A DNA stretch of 64,000 bases from JABGQS01 sp963674545 (GCA_963674545.2 CAXXFB010000001.1:434001-498000), one strand, 5' to 3'. Numbered from the stretch's first letter, positions 52,615-62,145 are shown. Notes: generated from the sequence alone by a model not told the origin. Made by a program: numbers and translations.

Positions 52615-53712
52615 TCAGACTGCCTCCTTTCTGCTGCGGAAAATCAATCTGTATTGAGTGAAAAACTCGCTGCCAAGAATGAAGAAAAGTATAATGCCTG
52701 TTATCATTTGTGACGCATAGTCATTTAAGTTGAACTGTGATGCAATCTGTATAGCTCCCTTTTCAAGGAAAACAAGAAGCGCAGCTATAAGTATCATAGT
52801 AAACGTATTGAATTTAGCAAGCCAGGCTACTATGATAGCTGTAAAACCACTGCCGCCCGCAGTACTTGTCGATATTGTGTGTGAAGAGCCTGCAACTGCG
52901 ATATATCCTGCAAGACCGCATACAGCGCCTGATATCATCATAGTCCTTATTATAACTTTTTTTACATCAATGCCTATATACTTTGCCGTGCGTTCAGACT
53001 CACCAACTACTGAAATCTCATAACCTTGCTTGGAATACCTCAGATAAATGAACATTATTATCGTAAAAGCCAAAACTATCAGCACATTGAGTAGATATTT
53101 CTGGCCAAGCAGTGACGGGAACCATCCCGCTTTTGTCTGTTGGTTAATAATGCCGACAGTGTTTGACCCAAACGGATTCTCCCATAGTGCAACGAAGTAT
53201 GACGTAAGCTGGATAGCTACATAGTTCATCATTAATGTAAAAAGCGTTTCATTTGTTCCGAAGCGTGCTTTAAAAGCTGCCGGAATGAACCCCCATATTG
53301 CGCCTGCTATACTGCTTGCGACAAAAGCAATAGGCAGCAGCATCCATGTCGGCATTGCTTTGCCGAAATAAATCATGACAGCAGCAGTAGCTAACCCACC
53401 GACAAGAACCTGTCCTTCTGCACCGATGTTCCAAAAGCGCATTTTGAAGGCCGGGGCAAGCCCTATACCTATAAACAACAGCATTACCATGTCACGAAGC
53501 GTTATCCAAATACGTTTTTCAGAACCGAAGTTCCCTTCGAACATAGCGCTGTATACTTTAATAGGATTGAGACGCACTATAGCAAAAATAATGACTGCAC
53601 TAAGTGCGAGAGCCAGAACAAGGCCTATAAGACGGTAAAGCCATCCACGCCAGGTCGGGATAGACTCCCGCTTTGCTATACGGACAAAAGGCACCTTAGT
53701 TGTTTGATTCAT
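52615..53712 (-). CDS. nupP: BMP-family ABC transporter permease (NupP-like)
   Basis: Second membrane subunit. Multi-spanning, with GLAPAFKMRFWNIGAEGQVLVGG near residue 85 and the loop YEISVVGESERTAKYIGID. About 365 residues from the ATG at 53712 (GAGGAG upstream, 17 bases inside the ATPase gene); a GTG at 53733 is possible. Forms a pair with NupQ. Confidence 0.85.
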   Translation of the reverse strand: MNQTTKVPFVRIAKRESIPTWRGWLYRLIGLVLALALSAVIIFAIVRLNPIKVYSAMFEGNFGSEKRIWITLRDMVMLLFIGIGLAPAFKMRFWNIGAEGQVLVGGLATAAVMIYFGKAMPTWMLLPIAFVASSIAGAIWGFIPAAFKARFGTNETLFTLMMNYVAIQLTSYFVALWENPFGSNTVGIINQQTKAGWFPSLLGQKYLLNVLIVLAFTIIMFIYLRYSKQGYEISVVGESERTAKYIGIDVKKVIIRTMMISGAVCGLAGYIAVAGSSHTISTSTAGGSGFTAIIVAWLAKFNTFTMILIAALLVFLEKGAIQIASQFNLNDYASQMITGIILFFILGSEFFTQYRLIFRSRKEAV

Positions 53713-55249
53713 TTCTCTGCTCTCCTCCACCAAGTTTTGTCATCATCATTCCTACATTATTTTTGTCTGCGCCCCTTCCGGGAACGATGCCGCTTACCTT
53801 TCCGCCGCATAAAACAAGTATCCTGTCGCTAAGCTCCAGCAGCACGTCTAGGTCTTCACCTACAAAAATTACTGCAACGCCCTTTTGTTTCTGATCGTTT
53901 ATCAAATCATATATGGTATAAGATGAATTTATATCCAGTCCGCGTACAGCGTAAGCTGTCATCAAAACTGTCGGAGAAGAAGAAATCTCACGCCCGACCA
54001 AAACTTTCTGAACATTACCGCCGGATAATCTTCTTACAGGAGTCGTAAGCCCCGGGGTCTTGACCTCCAGGTCGTTAACAACACGCTCTGCTAGTTTCAT
54101 CGGCGCTTTTCTGTCAGTTAAAATCGATTTACCGTGCCTGAATGAACGAAGCATCATATTATTCGTCAGGTCCATGTTGCCAACCAGGCCCATACCCAGC
54201 CTGTCTTCAGGAACAAATGACAACGATACTCCCAGATTCACAATATCTCTTGGATCCTTGCCTACAAGCTGTATTTGTTTATCTGTTTCCGGGTCAATAT
54301 AAACTATGCTTCCGGCTTCAACCGGCTGTAAGCCAGCAATCGATTCCAGAAGTTCTTTCTGTCCGCAGCCTGATATACCAGCAATTCCTAATATTTCACC
54401 TGAATATGCAGTAAATGAAACATCGCATAGCTTCGTTATGCCATCAACATCGTTTACAGTGAGGCCTTCAACAACAATGCGAGGCTCTGGCTCGACAGGC
54501 TCCGGCCGCTCTATATTCAGTGATATAGAACGTCCTACCATCATATTTGTCATTTCGCTTGCATTTGTATCTTTCGTTGGTACTTCTCCGACAAACTTGC
54601 CGCGCCTCAGTACCGCAACACGGTCAGATATCTCTTCTACTTCATGAAGTTTATGAGTGATTATAACTATGGCTTTCCCGTCATCGCGCATGTTGCGAAG
54701 TATAGCGAACAGTTTTTCAGTTTCCTGAGGTGTCAGAACGGCTGTAGGTTCATCAAGAATCAATATATCGGCACCGCGGTATAGCACCTTGACTATTTCT
54801 ACAGTCTGTTTTTGGGAAACTGACATATCATATATTTTTTGTTCCGGATTTACATGAAAACCGTACATATCAGCGATTTCTCGTATTTTTTCACCTACAG
54901 TCTTCATATCCAGGCGGCCTTTCCCCGGCATGCCCAGTATTATGTTTTCTGCAGCTGTAAGAACATCTACAAGTTTGAAGTGCTGATGTATCATGCCAAT
55001 TCGTAGATCGAATGCATCTTTGGGGCTCCTTATGGAAGCTTCTTTTCCGTCTACGAATATATGCCCTCCATCAGGAAAATAGATGCCGGAAAGCATATTC
55101 ATCAACGTTGTTTTGCCGCTGCCGTTCTCTCCAAGTAGCGAAAGTATTTCACCTCTGTATATGTCAAGACATATCTTATCGTTTGCTACGACTGAACCGA
55201 ATGTCTTTGTAATATCTTTTAATTGCACGGCCGCCACGGCACTTCGCAT
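53696..55249 (-). CDS. nupO: BMP-family ABC transporter ATPase (NupO-like, double NBD)
   Basis: Tandem-NBD ATPase driving nucleoside uptake. First NBD: GENGSGKTTLMNMLSGIY (Walker A), MSVSQKQTVEIV (signature-like) and LILDEPTAVLT (Walker B). Second NBD has a degenerate Walker A (GISGCGQKELLESI), a good LSGGNVQKVLVGRE signature and a poor Walker B (VLMTAYAVRGLD), as usual for sugar/nucleoside importers. 517 residues. GGAGGG precedes the ATG. Confidence 0.9.
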   Translation of the reverse strand: MRSAVAAVQLKDITKTFGSVVANDKICLDIYRGEILSLLGENGSGKTTLMNMLSGIYFPDGGHIFVDGKEASIRSPKDAFDLRIGMIHQHFKLVDVLTAAENIILGMPGKGRLDMKTVGEKIREIADMYGFHVNPEQKIYDMSVSQKQTVEIVKVLYRGADILILDEPTAVLTPQETEKLFAILRNMRDDGKAIVIITHKLHEVEEISDRVAVLRRGKFVGEVPTKDTNASEMTNMMVGRSISLNIERPEPVEPEPRIVVEGLTVNDVDGITKLCDVSFTAYSGEILGIAGISGCGQKELLESIAGLQPVEAGSIVYIDPETDKQIQLVGKDPRDIVNLGVSLSFVPEDRLGMGLVGNMDLTNNMMLRSFRHGKSILTDRKAPMKLAERVVNDLEVKTPGLTTPVRRLSGGNVQKVLVGREISSSPTVLMTAYAVRGLDINSSYTIYDLINDQKQKGVAVIFVGEDLDVLLELSDRILVLCGGKVSGIVPGRGADKNNVGMMMTKLGGGEQRNESNN

Positions 55250-55271
55250 AGTTTTCCCTCCTTGAAAATTG

Positions 55272-55335
55272 CCCCGCCGGCTTTAAGCCGACGGGGTTTT
55301 CACAAATCTTAGAAAGAGCCGCCTATAATTGCGGC
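55272..55335 (-). terminator. Two hairpins between the BMP lipoprotein and ATPase genes
   Basis: A GC-rich hairpin (CCCCG...CGGGG, 55272-55296, inner stem CGGC/GCCG) and a weaker one (GCCGC/GCGGC, 55318-55335) lie in the 110-base gap. Neither has a strong U tract on the minus strand, so partial readthrough is expected. Such elements usually keep the binding-protein mRNA more abundant than the rest of the transporter. Confidence 0.6.
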
Positions 55336-55359
55336 CCTTACTTTTTATTAAATTAGCTT

Positions 55360-56688
55360 TTATTGAGCGTTCAGCTCTGTTATTCCGTCTATACGCAGAC
55401 CGAAGTAAGGAGCACTGCGCAGTGTAGATTCAGCAAACGCACCGTCTACTATAGCTTCACCGCTGTCCGGTACCCAGTCTCCGTTAGTATCAAGAGCCGG
55501 AGTTGATGTAATTGTCTGTCCGCCAACTGTGAATGTCGTGATATCGAAAACCTTGATGCTTCCATCTTGCAAACCTGCTTCAACTTCTGCAACCTTTTCA
55601 GCAGTTCCATCTGCACAGCTCTCGCCGAGTGCAGAGATCATTACAGCGCCTTCTTCGTAGCCCTTTGCCCAGTCAGTAGCGATTTCTTCGCCGTTGAGAA
55701 GACTATTCATTACATAAGTGTAGTAAACACTCCAATCGTTCTGGCAGCTTGTAAGTGCAGCTGTCGGTGCAACTGAAAGCATATCTACGTTGTAGCCTAC
55801 ACAGTAAACAGTCGTTCCGCTGTCGAGCAGTGCCTGGCAGGCAGCCGGAGCACCAGTGGAGTCTGCATGCTGGCTGATAATGATAGCGCCTGATGCAACA
55901 AGAGCGTTTGCAGCTTCTGCTTCAGCTGTCGGATCATACCATGAATTTGTGTAGGTGACGTCCATAACTACATTATCGACAATAGACTTTACGCCGAGAT
56001 AGAAACCGGTATAGCCGGAAACCACTTCGTCATAAGGATATGCGCCAACATAGCCCATTTTGATATTGCCGTCTGCATCCATATTTGTGTCTGCAACCAT
56101 TCCGTCAGCAACAAGCTCAGCAAGCTTCATTCCAGCTACAACACCTGATACATAACGAGACTCGAAAGTCATGTTGAATGCATTCTTAAGATTGGCAAGT
56201 CCTGAAGGCGCAGCGTTAACACCAGTCATTGCGATAAAAGTGACATCCGGGTTCTCATCAGCAGCCTGCTGCATAAAATCCTGGTGTCCGAAGCTGTCGG
56301 ATATAATGCATGTGCAGCCCTGTTCAACGAGGTCCGTTGCAGTGTCATAACAGGTTTCATCTTCAGGAATATTGTATTTCCAGATTATCTGGTCTTCAGA
56401 GATTCCTGTTGCTGCAGCTGCAGTCTGTATACCTTCAATGTGAGCAAAGTCATATCCTGTGTTTTCGTCATGAACTAGGATTACGCCGAGCTTTACATCA
56501 GCACTTGCAGCATCTGACGTTGTGTCGTCTGCTGTGTCATCGGATGTAGTGTCGTCTACCGTGTCCGCATCAGAAGCTGTATCAGCATCGGATGTTGTAT
56601 CGTCTGCTGTGTCAGTTGTTCCTGAATTACATGCAGCAAACGCGAATACAAGTGAGAGCGCTAGTAATAATACTAATATTTTTTTCAT
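55360..56688 (-). CDS. nupN: BMP-family nucleoside-binding lipoprotein
   Basis: Substrate-binding lipoprotein of the ABC importer. Signal peptide with lipobox FAFAAC (Cys20). Residues 24-64 are a low-complexity Asp/Thr/Ser/Ala linker, then the BMP fold from DVKLGVILVHDENTGYDFAHIEGI. GYVGAYPYDEVVSGYTGFYLGV and SQHADSTGAPAA are BMP signature segments. About 442 residues from the ATG at 56688 (GGAGG upstream); an upstream in-frame ATG adds a non-secretory N-terminus. The family binds purine nucleosides; the exact ligand here is unproven. Confidence 0.9.
   Translation of the reverse strand: MKKILVLLLALSLVFAFAACNSGTTDTADDTTSDADTASDADTVDDTTSDDTADDTTSDAASADVKLGVILVHDENTGYDFAHIEGIQTAAAATGISEDQIIWKYNIPEDETCYDTATDLVEQGCTCIISDSFGHQDFMQQAADENPDVTFIAMTGVNAAPSGLANLKNAFNMTFESRYVSGVVAGMKLAELVADGMVADTNMDADGNIKMGYVGAYPYDEVVSGYTGFYLGVKSIVDNVVMDVTYTNSWYDPTAEAEAANALVASGAIIISQHADSTGAPAACQALLDSGTTVYCVGYNVDMLSVAPTAALTSCQNDWSVYYTYVMNSLLNGEEIATDWAKGYEEGAVMISALGESCADGTAEKVAEVEAGLQDGSIKVFDITTFTVGGQTITSTPALDTNGDWVPDSGEAIVDGAFAESTLRSAPYFGLRIDGITELNAQ
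56497..56619 (-). repeat. Low-complexity repeat coding the lipoprotein linker
   Basis: In-frame degenerate repeats encode (T/S)(D/A)D-rich tandem units (TADDTTSD, ADTASDAD, VDDTTSDD, TADDTTSD) at residues 24-64 of the binding protein. Repeat-number variation between strains would be expected. Confidence 0.75.
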
Positions 56689-56829
56689 TTTCTTTCCTCC
56701 ATTTTTAATAAAAATTTTGCACATGCAAAATATGTACACTTATTAGTTTTGTCTGTTTCTGTTATTATATAATAGTATTTATTTCGTTGGAAACAGCATA
56801 CTTTATAAATCTGTTGCAGAAGCGGGTTT

Positions 56830-56985
56830 ATCTATTAATAAGCAATTAAAACTGATGTAAATCCGCTCTTTTATCAAATATTACTACTTGACCTACCAAC
56901 TCCTTATGACGCCATTGTCTTACACAGAAAACGGCGCATGTCCTCTTCTTAACTTACGCCGTTGTAATGATAGATTTGATATCTA
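56830..56985 (-). promoter_or_regulatory. Structured 5' leader of the BMP transporter operon, class unknown
   Basis: The transcript from about 56979 forms a long-range closing stem (TATCAAAT at 56974-56981 with ATTTGATA at 56872-56879, plus ATTAC/GTAAT at 56964-56968 and 56880-56884). Directly stacked inside is a second stem (AACGGCG at 56957-56963 with CGCCGTT at 56930-56936, extended by two weaker pairs). A further stem (AGCGG/CCGCT with TTTA/TAAA) lies downstream at about 56821-56867. I see none of the purine, guanidine, THF or other common riboswitch consensus sequences. Confidence 0.55.
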
Positions 56986-57014
56986 AATATACCTCGTTTA
57001 ATGCTGTTTGTCAA
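56986..57014 (-). promoter_or_regulatory. Strong sigma-A promoter of the BMP transporter operon
   Basis: Minus-strand TTGACA (57009-57014), 17 bases, TATATT (56986-56991). The perfect -35 and ideal spacing make this the best promoter of the window. The start lies about 290 bases upstream of the lipoprotein ATG, leaving a long leader. Confidence 0.85.
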
Positions 57015-57270
57015 TTATTATATCACATCATTTGCCTATTTTGCCCGTTTAAAACAGCTCAAATCTGCACAATAATAATGCTTGGCATTATATGTATATT
57101 TATGCGTTGCATGTTCAAATAACCTAACAAAATAAAACGCCTTATACGGTTTATAAATTCGTCTAATTGTGATAGCATAATAAATGAAATACATATCTTA
57201 ACACACAGGCTTTATTAGTAAAAAAATAAATAATTTAATAAATCAAATATCTGTCAAGGACGGTAATAAA
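57015..57270 (+). other. Intergenic region upstream of adenine deaminase
   Basis: The plus-strand half of the 582-base divergent gap. It is very AT-rich. A short hairpin-like palindrome (ATAATGC-TTG-GCATTAT) lies near 57077-57093. I see no convincing plus-strand promoter, tRNA, small ORF or riboswitch consensus. AAGGACGG just before 57271 is the ribosome site of the adenine deaminase gene. Confidence 0.5.
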
Positions 57271-59001
57271 ATGTATAGAACATTTCTTAAAAAAATAATA
57301 GATACAGCTTCGGGAAGAATCCCGGCGGAACTGGTTATTAAAAGCTGCAGAGTGATTGACGTTTTCAACGCTTCTATCGTTGATGGTGATATTGCTGTTT
57401 GTGAAGGAATCATTGCCGGAGTCGGTAAGTACAACGGGGAAAAAGAAATCGACGCAGGCGGGCTGTTTGCTGCACCAGGGTTTATCGACAGCCATATACA
57501 TATTGAATCAACTTATGTGAGCCCGGAAGAGCTAGGAAGGCTTATCGTTCCGCACGGAACCACAACAATTGTATCTGACCCGCATGAAATCACAAATGTA
57601 TGCGGCGCCGCTGGCCTTGAATATATGATAGAAGCTTCAAAAAGAACAGCTCTTGACATTAAATATATGCTGCCCTCCTGCGTGCCTGCAACTCCGTTCG
57701 AACATTCGGGTGCAACTGTTGATGCAGCTGATATTGAGCGGCTGATTGTCCGGGAGGATATACTCGGACTTGGAGAATTCATGAACTTCCCGGGCGTTGT
57801 AAACGCAGAAGACGAAGTTTTGAAGAAACTTCTGGCTGCAATGAATAACGATAAACCTATCGACGGGCACAGCCCCGGTCTTTCTGGAAATAAGCTCAAT
57901 GCATATGCATCTGCCCAAATACGCACGGATCATGAATGTTCTACTGCAGAAGAAGCACGTGACAGGCTGTCTTGCGGCATGTATGTACTTATGCGCCAGG
58001 GTTCCGCATGTCATAACCTTCTTGATCTTCTCAAAGCTGTTAATCCTCTTAACAGCAGACGCTGCCTCTTATGCTCTGACGATCTTCAGCCAAAAACTAT
58101 ATTGAGTGAAGGACATATCAATAATCTCCTTCGGCTCTGCGTTAACGCCGGGATAGATCCGATAAACGCTGTTCAAATGGCTACACTGAATGCTGCGGAA
58201 TGCTATGGCCTGCAAGACCGCGGAGCAATAGCGCCCGGCCTAAAAGCTGACATAGTATTATTCGATAATCTAAATGACTTTAACGTTGAACTGGTATTCA
58301 TCGACGGACAGGAAACAGCCAAATACAGAGAATATATGCTGCCCGTAACAAAGTATGACTTTTCTTCTACTAAGGGAAGATTCAATGTTAAAGATTTTTC
58401 TATAGATAAACTTAAACTGAAAGTAGATTCTGACAAAGCGCATGTAATTACAATGATACCCGGAGGCGTTGTTACAGCAAATGAAGTTGCAAAGATATCC
58501 AGAGACAGTGAAGGCAACTTTATATATGATCCAGACAAAGACATAGTCAAAATTGCTGTAGTAGAGCGTCATCAAAACACAGGGAACGTCGCTGTTGCAC
58601 TGCTTAAAGACTATGGTATTAAGCGTGGCGCCGTTGCGCTTTCTATAGCTCACGATTCTCACAATATAATAGTTGTTGGAACAAACGACGGGGATATGGC
58701 TTTTGCCGTTGAAAAATTGATTGAGCAGGAAGGCGGTATCGTTTTAGTTGAAGACGCTCGCCTGCTTGAAAACCTGCCCATGCCAATTGCCGGCCTAATG
58801 AGTGACAAGAGTGGGCAATGGGTCGATGAAAAGCTGACCAGCATTCACCATATTGCAATAAACTCACTCGGTGTTAAGAACGACCTTGAGCCTGTAATGA
58901 CACTATGTTTTATGGCGCTTCCTGTAATACCTGAATTGAAGCTCACAGATATTGGACTGTTTGATGTTAATAAATTTTGTTTTATAGATATCGAGGCATA
59001 A
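57271..59001 (+). CDS. ade: Adenine deaminase
   Basis: Converts adenine to hypoxanthine for purine salvage. Amidohydrolase metal motif HIHIESTYVSPEELGRLIVPHGTTTI, PHEITNVCGAAG, GLGEFMNFPGVV (metal/catalytic Glu) and GHSPGLSG, then CSDDLQP (Asp). The C-terminal domain ends TDIGLFDVNKFCFIDIEA. 576 residues, full length. AAGGACGG precedes the ATG. Divergent from the nucleoside transporter operon, a functional match. Confidence 0.95.
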   Translation: MYRTFLKKIIDTASGRIPAELVIKSCRVIDVFNASIVDGDIAVCEGIIAGVGKYNGEKEIDAGGLFAAPGFIDSHIHIESTYVSPEELGRLIVPHGTTTIVSDPHEITNVCGAAGLEYMIEASKRTALDIKYMLPSCVPATPFEHSGATVDAADIERLIVREDILGLGEFMNFPGVVNAEDEVLKKLLAAMNNDKPIDGHSPGLSGNKLNAYASAQIRTDHECSTAEEARDRLSCGMYVLMRQGSACHNLLDLLKAVNPLNSRRCLLCSDDLQPKTILSEGHINNLLRLCVNAGIDPINAVQMATLNAAECYGLQDRGAIAPGLKADIVLFDNLNDFNVELVFIDGQETAKYREYMLPVTKYDFSSTKGRFNVKDFSIDKLKLKVDSDKAHVITMIPGGVVTANEVAKISRDSEGNFIYDPDKDIVKIAVVERHQNTGNVAVALLKDYGIKRGAVALSIAHDSHNIIVVGTNDGDMAFAVEKLIEQEGGIVLVEDARLLENLPMPIAGLMSDKSGQWVDEKLTSIHHIAINSLGVKNDLEPVMTLCFMALPVIPELKLTDIGLFDVNKFCFIDIEA

Positions 59002-59032
59002 AAAAAGAAACTCTATTTCAATCAAAATGTGT

Positions 59033-59038
59033 TATAAT
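59033..59038 (+). promoter_or_regulatory. Extended -10 promoter of the PBP gene
   Basis: TGTTATAAT reads as TGn followed by TATAAT (59033-59038), about 28 bases before the penicillin-binding protein ATG. No -35 is evident. Confidence 0.5.
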
Positions 59039-59065
59039 TAAGCAAAATCTAATCGGGGAAATGAT

Positions 59066-62000
59066 ATGAATCGGCATTCAGAGCTTTCATTTATAAGACG
59101 GGCACTTAATAAACTAGGCGAATTTTTTGTGTTTATAGGAAGTATGCTTACATCCGCTGTAAAAGCAGTGGGGCGTTTATTCAAGAACCTCGCTATTGCA
59201 GCAGCCGGAGACAACCATAGCCATAAGAGCGATTATGATTTAAATGAAAGTGAAGATAATACACAGCATAATACGCAGGTTTTCAAGAAGGTCAACGCAT
59301 CTGCCGAAAAGGATAAAAAGGAAAATACAAAGGTCTTGCCGCATATATCTAAGGAACATCTTTCGGGCAACAGCCTTGAACATATCAACATGTTCAAGCC
59401 CCAAACCAGAAACTCCAGTTTTATAATCGGCGTCGCACTAACATCATTTAAGCTGCTTATTATCGCTGTCTTTATGATAGCTTCTGCCGGTCTTGGCACA
59501 CTTATCGGCGTAGCCAAGGCCTACATGGAAACTACCCCGACTCTCGATACAGGCAAAATTGAAAACCAGTCCGAGACATCATATATTTATGATGCAAACG
59601 GCAGTTTGATTACCTCTTATACCGGAACGGAAAACAGGGACTGGGCAAATATCGAAGAAATTCCGCTGATGCTTCAGGAAGCTGTAATATCTATCGAAGA
59701 TGTCCGTTTCTATTATCATAACGGCGTTGACGTAAAAAGACTTATCGGAGCATTTTTGAGCAACCTTATGAACGACGACGTTCAGGGCGGCAGCACATTA
59801 ACGCAGCAGCTTATAAAAAACCGTCTTCTTTCATTCGAGCGCACATATGAGCGTAAGATACAGGAAGCGTATCTTGCTATGCAGCTTGAACAGGAATATA
59901 CGAAAGATGACATACTGGAAGCATATCTTAACACCATACACCTTGGCGCATCAAATTATGGAGTTAAAGCCGCAGCTATGGACTATTTCGGCAAGAGTCT
60001 AGATGAACTCAGTCTTCGTGAATGCGCTATGCTGGCTGGAATAATCCGTTATCCATACTATTACAATCCACGCCGTGTATTTTATGATGCTGAAGACCCT
60101 GACATTATCAATAAAAGAACTAATCAGGTCCTCTACCAGATGTATATATCCGAATACATAACAGAGCAGGAATATAAAGCTGCTTTAGATGATACTGTGC
60201 ATATCGTTGAGGAATCCACAGTGCTTGAAATGTATGATATGCCGCATTTCGTAGAATATGCCGTATATGATGTTATTACGCATTTCTTAAAACAGCGCAA
60301 TATGCAGGATACCGCAGAAAACCGTACAATCATCGAAAACGAGATACGTACTAACGGTTACCGGATATATACTACCGTTGATCCGGAAATACAGAAGACT
60401 GTACAGGACAGCTTAAGTGAGTGGGACGAGTACCCCGCACTGGAGAACGAAAGCAGCTCTGTTACCAGATATGAGAGCAACGGTGTCGTAACAGAGACTA
60501 TACAGCCTCAGGCAGCCGTTGTCGTCATCGACCAAAAGACCGGTGAATTAAAGGCTATCGTCGGCAGCAGAGAAGTACCGACAGCCAAGAAGACATTGAA
60601 CAGGGCATATCAAACTACTATGCCTGTAGGTTCATCTATAAAGCCAATTGCAGTCTATGCACCCGCTATTGACAAAGGCTATTCTGACGGCACGGTAGTG
60701 CCAAATCTTCCCCTACCCATAGACGGCTGGGACTCTGAAAAAGGCTATCCGGCAGGTGGCAATAAGTATTACGGGCCAGTCACACTGCGTACGGCGCTTG
60801 TAAACTCACTTAACAGTGCAACCGCTTATACTCTTCTTCAACTAGTAGGTATGCAGGACTCAAAGAACTATCTTATTGACCTTGGGGTCAATCCTGCACA
60901 TATCAGCGTCACCGGTGCCGGGCTTGCTCTTGGTACATCCGGCATTACTCCAATCGAAATGGCAGGTGCATACGCTACTATAGCAAACAGCGGTGTATAT
61001 CTTGAACCTATGTCGTTTAAATATGTTACCGATAAAGATGGAAACGTAATACTTGATACAGACGCCATCCGTGAGCAGCGTCAGGTTTTTAAAGAATCAA
61101 CTGCATGGCTTATAACCGATATGCTGACTGAAGCCGTTGAACATGGAACAGGTACCAGCGCACAGATACCTGGTATGACAATCGCAGGAAAAACCGGTAC
61201 AAACCAGAATGCAACAGGCGTTTTCTTTGCCGGAATATCGCCTTATTACACAATGACGCTTTGGATAGGCCATGATATGTACGAGCCGCTTGCAGACGAT
61301 GTATATGCTTCCAATTCTGCTGCACCTTTATGGCAGCATATTATGGCGCAGATTCTTGAAGGTATGCCTGATAATGATATCATATCTGCCAAACCCAGTG
61401 ACTTAGGATTAATTCAACGTGAAGTATGCTCAGTATCAGGCCTTCTTGCAACTGATGCATGTGAAGAGGATCCTGGTGAGTACACTCCGGTCAGTGCATG
61501 GTTCAGGAGAGGTTTTGAGCCAGAAGAGGAATGTGATGTTCACCAGATCGGTACTATATGCACTTCCAGCGGCAAGATAGCCACAAGCTATTGTCCTACC
61601 GACCAAGGTATACTAGAAACAAAATGTCTCGTTCTTCTTAAACCTAATTCGATCTATTGGGACTTGACGGAAGATAAGCGTGATACTTATCTGCCGGGTG
61701 CTTTCATGGTACCGCAGACTATATCTGTTAATGACCTTACCACCGATATGGAAGACTATTATGATTATTACTGTGATGTTCACACTCCTCAGTGGCAGCA
61801 GGAACAACAACAGCTAGCCGATGCTATTGCCGGTGCTAAAACACAAATCACAGAATCTAATGCACTGCTCAACGACCCTGGCATCACTATGTCAGCAGAG
61901 CACGAACAGCAGCTTGCCAATAAGATCTCAGAGCTTCAGACTCTTATAGCTCAGCCCGTTACTGCTACTGCTATTAAACAAAAAACAACTGAGCTGAAAA

Positions 62001-62113
62001 CTCTGACCGACAACCTATCGTCGACATACAGCACACCAGATCCTACGACATCTCCTTCTCCAACGCCGACTGTAACACCGACTACTACACCGACTACTAC
62101 ACCCGCAGGGTGA
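59066..62113 (+). CDS. Class A penicillin-binding protein (glycosyltransferase/transpeptidase)
   Basis: Bifunctional peptidoglycan synthase of the PBP1A type. A long cytoplasmic N-terminus (about 120 residues) precedes a single membrane segment near 125-150. The GT51 domain has EDVRFYYHNGVD (catalytic Glu) and GGSTLTQQLIKN. The transpeptidase motifs are PVGSSIKPIAVY (SxxK), SLNSATAY (SxN) and KTGTN. After residue ~780 comes an extracellular C-terminus with paired cysteines (CSVSG, CEED, CDVH, CTSSG), a helical QQEQQQ/SNALL section and a Pro/Thr/Ser tail (SPSPTPTVTPTTTPTTTP). 1015 residues; GGGG lies before the ATG. Confidence 0.94.
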   Translation: MNRHSELSFIRRALNKLGEFFVFIGSMLTSAVKAVGRLFKNLAIAAAGDNHSHKSDYDLNESEDNTQHNTQVFKKVNASAEKDKKENTKVLPHISKEHLSGNSLEHINMFKPQTRNSSFIIGVALTSFKLLIIAVFMIASAGLGTLIGVAKAYMETTPTLDTGKIENQSETSYIYDANGSLITSYTGTENRDWANIEEIPLMLQEAVISIEDVRFYYHNGVDVKRLIGAFLSNLMNDDVQGGSTLTQQLIKNRLLSFERTYERKIQEAYLAMQLEQEYTKDDILEAYLNTIHLGASNYGVKAAAMDYFGKSLDELSLRECAMLAGIIRYPYYYNPRRVFYDAEDPDIINKRTNQVLYQMYISEYITEQEYKAALDDTVHIVEESTVLEMYDMPHFVEYAVYDVITHFLKQRNMQDTAENRTIIENEIRTNGYRIYTTVDPEIQKTVQDSLSEWDEYPALENESSSVTRYESNGVVTETIQPQAAVVVIDQKTGELKAIVGSREVPTAKKTLNRAYQTTMPVGSSIKPIAVYAPAIDKGYSDGTVVPNLPLPIDGWDSEKGYPAGGNKYYGPVTLRTALVNSLNSATAYTLLQLVGMQDSKNYLIDLGVNPAHISVTGAGLALGTSGITPIEMAGAYATIANSGVYLEPMSFKYVTDKDGNVILDTDAIREQRQVFKESTAWLITDMLTEAVEHGTGTSAQIPGMTIAGKTGTNQNATGVFFAGISPYYTMTLWIGHDMYEPLADDVYASNSAAPLWQHIMAQILEGMPDNDIISAKPSDLGLIQREVCSVSGLLATDACEEDPGEYTPVSAWFRRGFEPEEECDVHQIGTICTSSGKIATSYCPTDQGILETKCLVLLKPNSIYWDLTEDKRDTYLPGAFMVPQTISVNDLTTDMEDYYDYYCDVHTPQWQQEQQQLADAIAGAKTQITESNALLNDPGITMSAEHEQQLANKISELQTLIAQPVTATAIKQKTTELKTLTDNLSSTYSTPDPTTSPSPTPTVTPTTTPTTTPAG

Positions 62114-62114
62114 T

Positions 62115-62144
62115 AAAAAACCGTACCAGTGGGTACGGTTTTTT
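62115..62144. terminator. Bidirectional terminator between PBP and lipoprotein genes
   Basis: A perfect 13-bp stem (AAAAAACCGTACC 62115-62127 with its complement 62132-62144) and a four-base AGTG loop. The A run on one side and T run on the other let it terminate both the plus-strand PBP gene (stop at 62113) and the convergent minus-strand lipoprotein gene (stop at 62146). Confidence 0.93.
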
Positions 62145-62145
62145 G

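Noticed and set aside
56830..56985. Purine riboswitch upstream of the nucleoside transporter
   Set aside because: The conserved core (ATATGG, GTTTCTACC, CCGTAAA) is absent, so only an unclassified leader is claimed.
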